A stretch of 46,954 bases of DNA from Acaryochloris sp. CRU_2_0 (GCA_012034865.1 JAAUOM010000025.1:1-46954), one strand, 5' to 3'; counted from the stretch's first letter, positions 33,708 to 42,326 are shown. Numbers and translations are program-made. The notes: generated by a model not told the origin, from the sequence alone.

Positions 33708-33797
33708 GTCTAACCAAGGCTTGCAGCGGAACAGGGCGATATGCCAAGGGTTTGCTGCAAGGTGAAACGCTGTCCGCTGAAGCCTAAGCCGTTAGAT
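33708..33797 (+). other. attC-like integron recombination site 1
   Basis: 90 bases. R'' box GTCTAAC (33708-33714) and R' box GTTAGAT (33791-33797) fit RYYYAAC and GTTRRRY. The left arm, AGGCTT-G-CAGCGGA from 33717, pairs with TCCGCTGAAGCCT (33773-33785), leaving G33723 unpaired; a second unpaired A (33731) precedes CAG. Extra bases on the left arm are the orientation marks of true attC sites. They give a plus-strand reading, the same as the genes. Confidence 0.8.
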
Positions 33798-33915
33798 GCC
33801 CGTTCACTATCGAGACGTATTGGTTCTTTTGTACTATTTGGGATGTGAATGATAAGCTTGATCTTTCTTCGCTCTAAGAGTACCCTTGTCTTCGATACCC
33901 CGGCAAATAAACGTA

Positions 33916-35129
33916 ATGCAACAGTTGTCCCTTGCCCTTGAACTATTTGACTCCGAGCCAGTCAATCCACAGTGGTTTCAACAGATCCTATCAATTCTCG
34001 ACGTAAGACAGGAAGCTGCTTGGACTGACAATTTTGGTAAGTCTCTCCGTCAGAAATTGCAGCAAAAGGAGATTACCCCAGTTAAAACTCTTAGTTTGTT
34101 TTCTGGTGGAGGGGGTTTAGATATTGCGTTCCATGACGCTGGTTCTGAGATAATTGAAATGGTTGAGCTGGAAGCTAAATACGTTCAAACACTGCAAAAA
34201 ATTCTCAACAGGGAAAGTGGCTAGATGGTTCTAAACCAGTATGTATGGACATTAGAAATTATATTCCTTCTCCGGATCTTGAGGTGGATTTCATCATTGG
34301 AGGTCCACCATGCCAAACTTTTTCTGCGGCTGGACGTAGGGCAGCAGGGGTGGCTGGAACAACTGACAGGAGAGGGACGCTCTTTCAGGAATACGTTCGT
34401 ATCTTAAAGTTACTTCAACCTAAAGGGTTTTTATTTGAGAATGTATATGGAATTACTGGTGCGAACAAAGGTGAAGCATGGCAAGAAATTCAAGAAGCAT
34501 TTAAAGAAGTTGGTTATAGTATTTACTTCCGAATTTTAGATGCTGCTGATTACGGTGTTCCTCAGCATAGGGAACGCTTATTTATAGTTGGAGTTAAACA
34601 GGGAAAATACTTATTCCCTTATCCTACTCATGGCTGTGATTCCCTTGATCAACAGCCATACTACTCCGCAGCTCAAGCTGTTGAAGGTTCGGAGACTTCC
34701 AATATAGAAGCAGGATTGGGTGGAAGATTTGGTCACTTGCTTAATGATATTCCTCCTGGTCTCAACTACAGCTTCTATACGAAAGAAATGGGTTATCCAA
34801 ATCCTATTTTTAGTTGGAGATCTAAATTTTCTGACTTCCTTTATAAAGCAGATCCGGATACGCCAGTGCGAACAATCAAGGCTCAAGGTGGGCAATACAC
34901 TGGTCCATTTAGTTGGGAAAATCGTAGATTTTCTATTTCTGAATTAAAACGACTACAGACTATTCCTGATGACTATGAAGTAGCTGGCAATAGACAAGTT
35001 GCTATTGAGCAAATAGGTAACTCGGTTCCTCCCCAACTAGGTAGAGTTTTAGCCCTTAGCATCTTGGATCAGGTTATGGATGTTGATTTACCTTTGATCT
35101 TGCTTATTTACCTCAAGACAAGCAATTAG
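33916..35129 (+). pseudogene. C5-cytosine DNA methyltransferase, split by a frameshift
   Basis: Two frames together make a Dcm-type enzyme that adds a methyl group to C5 of cytosine in a short target. Part 1 (from the ATG at 33916, or TTG at 33886) holds motif I LSLFSGGGGLDIAFHDAG and ends at TAG 34222. Part 2, one base out of phase, holds motif IV GGPPCQTFSAAGRR with the catalytic Cys, ENVYG (motif VI), QHRERLFIVG (motif VIII), and the late IGNSVPP (motif X). At the break, the lost frame reads W-L-D-G-S-K-P-V-C-M-D-I, so one missing base near 34213-34220 explains it. A second frame loss occurs at 35091-35096. It may be inactive, or the breaks may be sequencing errors in A/G and T runs. Confidence 0.85.
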
Positions 35130-35893
35130 GCTTCAGACAACGCAAGAGAAAGTTAACGAAAATCTACCTTCAAAAAGCTGAAGCTGCAATTATCGAACTA
35201 TCTAAACAAGGAAAAATCAAAGGTTTAGATGCCTCTATTTATAAGGAGAAACGAGAGTTTGTCAGGTTTTTATCCATTGATGACTTTTCGTGGACAGAGG
35301 AACTAGTTGCTAATAGTGTCAAAATTTATCTTAGTTGTATATTGGACTCTTCATCCTGGATAATCAAAGCAAGCAACAATAACAATTGGGAGGAGCCAGA
35401 TCAATTTTCCATTGCTGTTTACCCATCATGTGGTTATGACGACTGGGTTTTATGCACAAACTCAGTGAAACTATGCGCCAAACAGTTAGACACACGAGTC
35501 TTTACGTCACTCTGGAAAGCTTTTGAAGAAAAATTGAATGAAGCGACAGGAAAAGCAGATTTAGTGCAGTTATCTGGGTACTATCAATATAATGCTCGTA
35601 TCAGCGGAATCATGAATTTTTATGGTGAAGAAAAAGTTGATTTATTTTGGCGAGTTGTTCAATGTGTAACTAGATGTATAGCTACTTCTGCTCAACTTAA
35701 AGCAAAAGAGTTTGCAGAGTGTTGGTGTGTGAATGAAGAAGATGTTGTTTCTTACCTAAAGTCTTTGAGAGCTATTGGCTATGAAGTTAGAAGCCATAAT
35801 ACGAATCCTCAAATTCCTTTGGATGAGTATCTGATTCCCTACGCTTTTCCTACACTTAATCCCAAAAGTGTTCAACTTCGCAAAGTTCTATAG
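35096..35893 (+). CDS. C-terminal continuation of the methyltransferase, or separate unknown protein
   Basis: This frame opens just after the methyltransferase body: at 35096 it reads DLAYLPQDKQLGFRQRKRKL. Joined to the preceding DVDLP by one missing base (CCT-TT?-GAT), it makes a longer methyltransferase. I infer that the original gene ran on to 35893. The extension holds basic and helical segments (KLTKIYLQKAEAAIIELSKQ), then WVLCTNSVKLCAKQLDTRVF and a tail ending in NPKSVQLRKVL. I recognise no domain. If translated on its own it would start at the TTG at 35342 (183 residues). The next gene begins 7 bases later. Confidence 0.55.
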   Translation, partial: DLAYLPQDKQLGFRQRKRKLTKIYLQKAEAAIIELSKQGKIKGLDASIYKEKREFVRFLSIDDFSWTEELVANSVKIYLSCILDSSSWIIKASNNNNWEEPDQFSIAVYPSCGYDDWVLCTNSVKLCAKQLDTRVFTSLWKAFEEKLNEATGKADLVQLSGYYQYNARISGIMNFYGEEKVDLFWRVVQCVTRCIATSAQLKAKEFAECWCVNEEDVVSYLKSLRAIGYEVRSHNTNPQIPLDEYLIPYAFPTLNPKSVQLRKVL

Positions 35894-35900
35894 CTTCATC

Positions 35901-37214
35901 ATGAGTGAATTACATTTAAGAGTTTATTCCAATAGAAGCGAATTAATTCTTGCTGACGGTACGGTTCAAACATTTTATGAAGGAGGCATGAGCCAAGCAG
36001 CAAAAGCGAGGTATGCCAGAATAGTAGCAGAACTTTCTAACGGTTATTTAAAAAGACAGATTTTAGCTTGTAGAGATAGATCCTCAAATCTCGACTTTTC
36101 AAATTTAACTCAAACGCATAGGTTGCTTTTAGATCAATTAATTCAGTCAGTAACTAGTGAAGTTGGTAGAGCATTAGTTGGACTTACAATATTACAGTTG
36201 TGTGTTAAGTCAATCGAGCCAGAGCAAAATATTAGATTACATAAAGGTAGTGCAAGTACAAGAGATTTTTCGTGGCATGACGGAATCTCTATGCGCTCTC
36301 TTGATAAGAAGTACATTACACCTGTATTGCGAGAATATGAATTACTCAGGCTAAATGCTGACGGTTTCATGATGACTCGGAGTTTGGCAGAAAACTACCC
36401 ATATTCAACTGTATACAAGGCAAATCTGCGAGGAGCGCGTTCTGAATGGATAAGCATCGTTGAGGCTACAGAGAAAAGCGAATTATCTCCTGATATTGCA
36501 TTAAAATACCTTCTTTCGCAGTTATTAAATCAAGCACAAAATTTCAGGATACTTGCTTCCCAGACGATTGAGGAACTGAATACGTTTTTTGAAGCAACAG
36601 TTATCAATCAAGAAATTGCATTAAACTTTATTCTCCGCCATATTAACCAATCTGATTATGCTGCTCGCTTAATGGAAATTGCTATGCATAGCTTAATGCA
36701 AGCCATGCAAGATTACCAAGTTTTCCCTAATAGTAGTTTGAAACCGCTTTCACAAATGCGTTCAGCTAATAAAAAGCATGGGAATGTTGGTGATATTGAG
36801 CTTTTAGAGGATAGACAAATTGTAGAAGCTTGGGATGCTAAATATGGCAAGTCATATTTAAGAGATGAAATTGAAGAATTATCAGAAAAATTGGAGGTGC
36901 ATTCCGCTATTAGGCGAGCTAGCTTCGTCACAAGCCTTGAACCAGAAAGGCTTGATGAATTAGAGCCTAGATGTGAAGAAATTGAAGAGATTTATGGAAT
37001 ATCTTTAGAAATTTTGACTTTTGCAGAGTGGGTTGAAGAGCAGTTTGAACGCGCATCCACAGAAGAAGCTGCTTCAGACCAGGAACTAGCTGTAGCTTGG
37101 ATTACAGCTTACGCAGAGTCTCTGGCACAGCTACGTAGAGACATCGCTCCAATAGATGAGCCTTGTTATCAATGGTTGCTAACACTGAGTAGTATCTTAA
37201 CCGAAGAGTTGTGA
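35901..37214 (+). CDS. Unrecognised protein, candidate restriction endonuclease partner
   Basis: About 437 residues from the ATG at 35901 (MSELHLRVYSNRSELILADG). It is mainly alpha-helical and acidic toward the C terminus (LDELEPRCEEIEEIYGISLE, then a long helix with EEQFERASTEEAASDQ). I find no PD-(D/E)xK, HNH or other nuclease motif with confidence. It is placed 7 bases after the methyltransferase gene in the same integron-like cassette, and it has the size and position of a Type II restriction enzyme, so a restriction partner is the leading guess. A regulator or other defence protein remains possible. Base composition is A/T-richer than the neighbours, and no HIP1 octamers were seen. Confidence 0.6.
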   Translation: MSELHLRVYSNRSELILADGTVQTFYEGGMSQAAKARYARIVAELSNGYLKRQILACRDRSSNLDFSNLTQTHRLLLDQLIQSVTSEVGRALVGLTILQLCVKSIEPEQNIRLHKGSASTRDFSWHDGISMRSLDKKYITPVLREYELLRLNADGFMMTRSLAENYPYSTVYKANLRGARSEWISIVEATEKSELSPDIALKYLLSQLLNQAQNFRILASQTIEELNTFFEATVINQEIALNFILRHINQSDYAARLMEIAMHSLMQAMQDYQVFPNSSLKPLSQMRSANKKHGNVGDIELLEDRQIVEAWDAKYGKSYLRDEIEELSEKLEVHSAIRRASFVTSLEPERLDELEPRCEEIEEIYGISLEILTFAEWVEEQFERASTEEAASDQELAVAWITAYAESLAQLRRDIAPIDEPCYQWLLTLSSILTEEL

Positions 37215-37254
37215 AGTGTTTATCATTCTTTTGATTGAAGCGGGTCGGCATGGC

Positions 37255-37340
37255 ATCTAACACTGCGTGGCAGCGGACGGGCGAAAGCTGCTGGTGCTGA
37301 GTTCAAGGTTATCTGCCGCCGCTACACTTCACCGTTAGAG
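37255..37340 (+). other. attC-like integron recombination site 2
   Basis: 86 bases. R'' ATCTAAC (37255-37261) and R' GTTAGAG (37334-37340; last base is not Y). The left arm GTG-G-CAGCGG-A-CGG (37267-37280) pairs with CCGCCGCTACAC (37316-37327), leaving G37270 and A37277 unpaired, with one C-A mismatch. The unpaired G and A match those of site 1, and both arms share CAGCGG. The site ends the cassette carrying the methyltransferase. Confidence 0.78.
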
Positions 37341-37534
37341 GTATGGGCCAGGTTCAATAACTCTCTTTCGAGTCAATGGACTGGAGAAATTGGATGTAGG
37401 GTTGATCTCGGCTGTGGGTGGACAAAGGTAAAAAATGTTACGGTGTAATGCGGCCAATTGCATGGTAGTCAAACTTTTATGAATACAGCAGGTCTATCCT
37501 CATGTTCCTTGCCCTTTTCTCCTTCTCAAAGATA

Positions 37535-37989
37535 ATGGTTACCCTGATCAAGTTCTACTTAGGGAAGCTACAATCCCTTTTGCGCCTAGTCATTCTGGTT
37601 AGCCTCATCAGTATCGTTTGTGGCAATAGTTTGGTTGCGATCGCGCCCCTCAACTCGCAGCGATGGGAGCCATTGATAATGCATTGGATCAACGGCAACG
37701 GATTTTAGATGAAAAGCTAAAATTGGATCCCACTAAACTTCGCTATCGAGGCTTGGAGTATGTTCAGTTTCAAGCCGAAGATGAGCGACTCAGTGATGTC
37801 CAGATTAAATCCACCATTAAATCTGATATTAATAGCAACATTGTGGTGGCCGTAGCGAGTGGTTCAGTCCAAGTGTTTGGGAATGTGCCCAATATTGATG
37901 TGGCTCGTGAAGTGGTCACCCAAATCAAAGCCGTACCAGGGGTCAGAGAAGTCATGTTTGATCTGGGTTTAGAAACGAAAGCTGAGTAA
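37535..37989 (+). pseudogene. Exported BON-domain protein with a frameshift
   Basis: Frame A (from 37535, MVTLIKFYLGKLQSLLRLVI) gives a signal peptide up to LVAIAP and then runs to a stop at 37708. Frame B continues properly with QLAAMGAIDNALDQRQRILD and a BON domain: LSDVQIKSTIKSDINSNIVV, GSVQVFGNVPNIDVAREVV, IKAVPGVREV. One extra base in the GCGCCCC run near 37646 joins them. BON domains bind membranes and occur in periplasmic stress proteins. Reading B alone (37663-37989) lacks the signal peptide. Either a decayed gene or a sequence error in a C run. Confidence 0.7.
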
Positions 37990-38124
37990 TATAGCCCTAT
38001 TTGAATCATGGCAGGTGGGGTGATGAGGGAATTCGAGGGCTGAGGCTGTTGAGAGGAGAACGTGCGATCGCCACTCCTGTATCAATCAGTATTAACTGAA
38101 CAAGTGTTGTTGTAGGTGACACCG

Positions 38125-38973
38125 ATGTCTGATGCGTTCACTTGCCTCCAGGAAACCATCTGCTTCGATGGCAAGATGGGGTTCTATAGCCATACTTCCA
38201 AAACCTGTAAAACTCCCATGAAGTTTGCGGTTTATCAACCGCCTCAAGCCCAATCGGGTCATGTTCCGGTGCTTTATTTTCTCTCAGGACTAACTTGTAC
38301 AGAAGAGAATTTCATGATCAAAGCGGGTGCCCAGCGCTATGCAGCCCAACATGGACTGATGTTGGTAGCCCCGGATACTAGCCCGCGTGATGGAGAAACG
38401 CCCGGTGCAGAAGCAGACTGGGATTTAGGGACAGGGGCTGGATTTTATGTGAATGCTACAGTCGAGCCTTGGGTTCAGCATTATCAAATGTACGATTATG
38501 TTGTAGAAGAACTGCCGCAGGTGATTGCTGATCATTTTCCGGCTAATCTGAATCGCCAAGGAATTTGTGGCCACTCGATGGGAGGACATGGGGCGCTTGT
38601 GTGTGGATTGAGAAATTGCGATCGCTATCGATCCATCTCTGCTTTGGCTCCCATTGCCGCCCCTACCCGGTGTCCTTGGGGTCAAAAAGTCTTCTCCCAC
38701 TATCTGGGTGATGATCCTGCCACTTGGAAACAATATGACGCTTGTGAATTAGTGCATCAATATCAAGATCAGCGCCCCCTGTTAGTGGATCAAGGCACAG
38801 CCGATGCCTTTCTAGCGGAGCAATTACTGCCGCAGGCGCTGCAAGAAGCCTGTGAACAGGCTGGTCGTTCCCTGCATCTGCGTATGCAACTCGGGTATGA
38901 TCATAGCTACTATTTCATTGCCACTTTTATGGGTGATCATCTGCGCTTCCATGCAGAATCTTTAAACGCATAA
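38125..38973 (+). CDS. fghA: S-formylglutathione hydrolase
   Basis: 282 residues. It hydrolyses S-formylglutathione to formate and glutathione, the last step of glutathione-dependent formaldehyde removal; it is an esterase D-type serine hydrolase. Nucleophile Ser151 lies in GHSMGGHGAL. PVLYFLSGLTCTEENFMIKA, PRDGETPGAEADWDLGTGAG, LLVDQGTADAFL and the terminal GYDHSYYFIATF (catalytic His) are all conserved. A GTG at 38116 is an alternative start. No formaldehyde dehydrogenase gene is adjacent. Confidence 0.95.
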   Translation: MSDAFTCLQETICFDGKMGFYSHTSKTCKTPMKFAVYQPPQAQSGHVPVLYFLSGLTCTEENFMIKAGAQRYAAQHGLMLVAPDTSPRDGETPGAEADWDLGTGAGFYVNATVEPWVQHYQMYDYVVEELPQVIADHFPANLNRQGICGHSMGGHGALVCGLRNCDRYRSISALAPIAAPTRCPWGQKVFSHYLGDDPATWKQYDACELVHQYQDQRPLLVDQGTADAFLAEQLLPQALQEACEQAGRSLHLRMQLGYDHSYYFIATFMGDHLRFHAESLNA

Positions 38974-39026
38974 GGGTTGCTCTGCTGAATCTCCGAATTG
39001 TGACAATACCTTATATAGACCTTCTC

Positions 39027-39587
39027 TTAAGTAGATCTACGGAATATTCCCGTCATTTGTATCCCTGTGATTAGGAGAGTCACAAGCCCCAAGCCAACCA
39101 GAAGGACATAGAAGACTTTCAGTTGTTCACCCAAATAGGAACCCTGATGAAGTTGCAACAGGATAGCCGTTTGCTCTAATGGTAGACCAAACCAGGTTTG
39201 CCCTAAACGATAGGCGATCCCGGTTGTGGCACTGACCAGTAGGGGTAGAAATGCGATCGCAGCCACACTATGGTGAATCCAGCGTAGGTTCGGTTTAGAA
39301 GGATGCTGGGTCAGTTGACGCTTCACCTTAAGCATCGACAACCCACTGACTACCAATCCCAGTAACCCCAATCCCACTAGCAACACGTAAATTGGGACAA
39401 GAGGACTTCCCAAGTATTCACCCTGGTGGATGGCCATCATCCATCCTGTCACTTCATTGGGAAGTCCCCACCAGTTCCTTCCCAAGCGAAATAGAACACC
39501 TGTCACGGCTGAGAGTAAAAGCGGCAAAAATAAGACAGGGGCTATTTTGCGGTGGAGCTTACGAAAGTACCTTGCCTGGAACTGCAT
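39027..39587 (-). CDS. PepSY-associated transmembrane protein with internal duplication
   Basis: 186 residues with four membrane helices arranged as two copies of one unit. Copy 1: RKIAPVLFLPLLLSAVTGVL, FRLGRNWWGLP, IHQGEYLG, IYVLLVGLGLLGL. Copy 2: AAIAFLPLLVSATTGIAYRL, TWFGLP, LHQGSYLG, FYVLLVGLGLVTL. Histidines placed in both copies could ligate haem, as in some PepSY_TM proteins, but this is inference. It is divergent from the next small membrane gene, with a 46-base gap. Confidence 0.75.
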   Translation of the reverse strand: MQFQARYFRKLHRKIAPVLFLPLLLSAVTGVLFRLGRNWWGLPNEVTGWMMAIHQGEYLGSPLVPIYVLLVGLGLLGLVVSGLSMLKVKRQLTQHPSKPNLRWIHHSVAAIAFLPLLVSATTGIAYRLGQTWFGLPLEQTAILLQLHQGSYLGEQLKVFYVLLVGLGLVTLLITGIQMTGIFRRST

Positions 39588-39633
39588 ATTTTTAAGATGC
39601 TACTCTTTGGAGCGAAATTTTACCTAGCTTACC

Positions 39634-39978
39634 ATGGTCAAAACAGCTATTCTCTTACTGGTTTCCAACGTTTTCATGACTTTTGCTTGGTATGGTCATT
39701 TAAAAGACTTAAAAGCTGCTCCTCTTTGGATGGCAATTCTCCTAAGTTGGTCAATTGCCTTTTTTGAATACTGCTTTCAGGTTCCAGCAAATCGGATAGG
39801 GATTCAATATCTGAGCCTGCCGCAACTCAAGGTATTGCAGGAAATTATCACAATGCTGGTGTTTGCAGGATTTAGTATGGCTCATATGAAAGTGCCGATT
39901 ACCCGCAACTACTGGTTTGCTGGACTGTTGCTGGTAGGTGCAGCTTATCTAATTTTCAGCGAAAGGACTCCATCGTGA
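39634..39978 (+). CDS. DUF486 / DMT-superfamily small membrane protein
   Basis: 114 residues with four membrane segments. NVFMTFAWYGHLKDLKAAPL, ILLSWSIAFFEYCFQVPANR and QLKVLQEIITMLVFAGFSM match the DUF486 family (DMT-like, EamA-related size). Transport function has been suggested for the superfamily but is unproven for this group. It is preceded by a short spacer from the PepSY-TM gene. Confidence 0.85.
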   Translation: MVKTAILLLVSNVFMTFAWYGHLKDLKAAPLWMAILLSWSIAFFEYCFQVPANRIGIQYLSLPQLKVLQEIITMLVFAGFSMAHMKVPITRNYWFAGLLLVGAAYLIFSERTPS

Positions 39979-40187
39979 GGTGCGATCTCATCATCCCTCT
40001 ACTTAAGTATCAAGGTTATAGGACAAGATTTTCTACGCTGTTTACCAAGGGGTCTCTTCAGCGTTCTCTCAGGGATTGTTGTCACCTGTGCATTAGATCA
40101 CAGCTTTTAGTTGTTAACTATCACAGCACTCTAAGAACGTCTGAAGGAGGATAAGTATTAGGAATCATTCATACAAGGGGCGAGACA

Positions 40188-40385
40188 ATGAGCAAACAAC
40201 AATTGTCTTCACAGAATCACCAAACTTTGTCACCAGACAAGGGAATCTTCTCGAAGGAGATGAATCTGATCTTCTCGCTGTCAATTCTTGGTATTTTCGC
40301 GTTTTGTGGTCTAGCGTGGTTGATCGGGGGTATTGCTACCCCTGCATTCCCAGAAACTTCAACTGTCACGTTGGTCTCAAAGTAA
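40188..40385 (+). CDS. Hypothetical small membrane protein (65 residues)
   Basis: A polar N terminus (MSKQQLSSQNHQTLSPDKGI) and one hydrophobic helix, MNLIFSLSILGIFAFCGLAW, then a short tail. GGGGCGAG before the ATG is a weak ribosome-binding site. I do not recognise the family. The single-helix size is like small photosystem or NDH subunits, but no signature is seen. Confidence 0.5.
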   Translation: MSKQQLSSQNHQTLSPDKGIFSKEMNLIFSLSILGIFAFCGLAWLIGGIATPAFPETSTVTLVSK

Positions 40386-40473
40386 GAATTGTAAGCGATC
40401 AAAAGCATTTAGCGCTTTGCAAACATCCCTAAGCGGTGAGGTGTAGCTATTGTTCGCGCCGCATTATGAGGGA

Positions 40474-40512
40474 GGCAAAACTAAAGATCTAGATTAGATC
40501 TTTAGTTTTGCC
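40474..40512. promoter_or_regulatory. Perfect 18-bp inverted repeat
   Basis: Arms GGCAAAACTAAAGATCTA and its exact complement around GAT. It lies between the small membrane protein gene and the MFS transporter gene. There is no T run after it on either strand, so it may be an operator, a very stable terminator hairpin, or part of a small mobile repeat. Confidence 0.7.
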
Positions 40513-40577
40513 AGAGATAATAGCAATGTGCAAAGAGTGAGGGACAATTGGAGGTCATAGCATCGTCACCTAAAACT

Positions 40578-42005
40578 ATGACTGACCCCCTGCTACCCAA
40601 ATCTGAAAAACTGAGCCTGAGTACCAAGCTGGCCTATGGTGCTGGCGATCTGGGTGCAGGGCTGACTGCTACGCTTCTGGGTCTCTCACTCCAATTCTTT
40701 TTCACTAACGTGGCAGGTTTAAGTCCACTTTTGGCAGGGACTGTTCTTTTAATTGGCAAAATTAGTGATGCCATTAACGATCCAATTATTGGTGTGATGA
40801 GCGATCGCACCCAATCGCGCTGGGGTCGCCGCCATTCTTGGATGCTGATGGGTGCTATTCCTTTTGGCTTCTTTTTCTTTTTGCAGTGGATTATTCCCCG
40901 TTTCAGTGCCGATCCCCATCTCAATCAATGGGCCTTATTTTGGTACTATGTTGCAATCGGTGTCTTGTTTAATATCGCCTTTACAGCCGTTAATCTTCCT
41001 TACACCGCCCTCACCCCTGAGTTAACTCAAGACTATAACGAACGCACCAGCCTGAATAGCTTCCGGTTTGCCTTTTCGATCAGTGGTAGTATTCTCATCC
41101 TTGTCGGCGGATTCTTTGCTGACAAGATGATTGCTAGCCCCACCCAGCGATATTGGTTATTGGGCTTGGGGGGTGGAATTTTGTCAATTTTATCAACCTA
41201 TTGGTGTGTTTGGGGAACGCAAGAACGATATACAACATCCACAACAGCTGAGTCTATCCCCATCCTCAAACAAATCAAAATTGCCCTTTCCAATCGTCCT
41301 TTTCTATACGTGATGGGCATTTATTTATGTTCCTGGCTCGCGTTTCAGTTAACCATTACAATCATTCCCTACTTTGTCAAATACAGGATGGAGCGAGGAG
41401 ATTCCTACTTTGATGTTGCCCTGATTGTACAGATGGTTGCTTTCATTATGTTGTTTGTCTGGAGTGCTATCAGCAAACGGATTGGCAAGCGGATGGTCTA
41501 CTTTATGGGCATGTCGGTATGGATTATTGCCCAAGCAGGTTTATTTTTTCTCCAGCCCGGTCAAGTGCGCTTGATGTATCTGCTCAGTATGATGGCTGGT
41601 GTAGGCGTCGCTACAGCCTATCTGATTCCCTGGTCCATGTTGCCCGATGTAATTGAACTAGATGAGCTAACCACAGGTAAACGCCGTGAAGGCACCTTTT
41701 ATGCCTTTATGACCTTATTACAGAAAATGAGTTTAGCTTTAGCTATCTTTATTGTGGGTTTAGTTTTAGAGAAAACAGGTTTTCAGCCTTTGGATCCACC
41801 AGAATCAGCGAGACTTGCCATTCAAGTTGCGATTGGTCCTTTGCCCACCATTATTCTCTTAGTCGGGTTGGTCTTAGCCTATTTCTATCCGATCACACCG
41901 GAAGTTCATGCTGAAATACTTCTGAAACTGCGGGAAAGGCGATTAGGGCTGGATGAAGCATCTCAGCAAGGACCACCACAGATGGATGTCATGGATGAGT
42001 CGTAA
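40578..42005 (+). CDS. MFS transporter of the GPH (melibiose permease-like) group
   Basis: About 475 residues and 12 membrane helices. The start STKLAYGAGDLGAGLTATLL, the helix-2/3 loop DAINDPIIGVMSDRTQSRWG, VNLPYTALTPELTQDYNERT, and the later MLPDVIELDELTTGKRREGT are hallmarks of glycoside-pentoside-hexuronide:cation symporters (MFS_2). The conserved Asp residues in helix 2 (DAINDP) coordinate the coupling cation in MelB. The sugar or other substrate is not deducible, and plant/cyanobacterial relatives include lipid and folate carriers. An alternative TTG start at 40548 has no better support than the ATG at 40578. Confidence 0.88.
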   Translation: MTDPLLPKSEKLSLSTKLAYGAGDLGAGLTATLLGLSLQFFFTNVAGLSPLLAGTVLLIGKISDAINDPIIGVMSDRTQSRWGRRHSWMLMGAIPFGFFFFLQWIIPRFSADPHLNQWALFWYYVAIGVLFNIAFTAVNLPYTALTPELTQDYNERTSLNSFRFAFSISGSILILVGGFFADKMIASPTQRYWLLGLGGGILSILSTYWCVWGTQERYTTSTTAESIPILKQIKIALSNRPFLYVMGIYLCSWLAFQLTITIIPYFVKYRMERGDSYFDVALIVQMVAFIMLFVWSAISKRIGKRMVYFMGMSVWIIAQAGLFFLQPGQVRLMYLLSMMAGVGVATAYLIPWSMLPDVIELDELTTGKRREGTFYAFMTLLQKMSLALAIFIVGLVLEKTGFQPLDPPESARLAIQVAIGPLPTIILLVGLVLAYFYPITPEVHAEILLKLRERRLGLDEASQQGPPQMDVMDES

Positions 42006-42234
42006 GACATCCCTCATTCATCCATCTAAAACCATCGGACAACAACTGTATTTCCACGGATATTCCTAAATCTCTCTGGTCAACCCTTGGCATGGACGTA
42101 GGGTCTGGGGTTGATTTTGTACGCAATTCAGTAGTTTTACTCTGCCCGATTAAGGTCTGAATTGCGACTATAAACCTATGGCTATCTTTCAGTGAACCTC
42201 ACTTGCACTTGTAACGGTAGTCTAACTTGCACTC

Positions 42235-42270
42235 AAGGATAGTTATCTTGCCTTAAGGGTAACTATCCTT
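42235..42270 (+). terminator. Hairpin upstream of the 42.3-kb gene (terminator or attenuator)
   Basis: Perfect 11-base arms AAGGATAGTTA and TAACTATCCTT with a 14-base loop that itself holds CCTTAAGG, followed by CTTTTCCC and TTTT. It is 230 bases past the MFS stop and 56 bases before the next ATG. Confidence 0.5.
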
Positions 42271-42326
42271 CTTTTCCCGTTTTGAAGATCCTTTTCCACC
42301 CCTACACTGAAGGTGAGCTGCACCGT

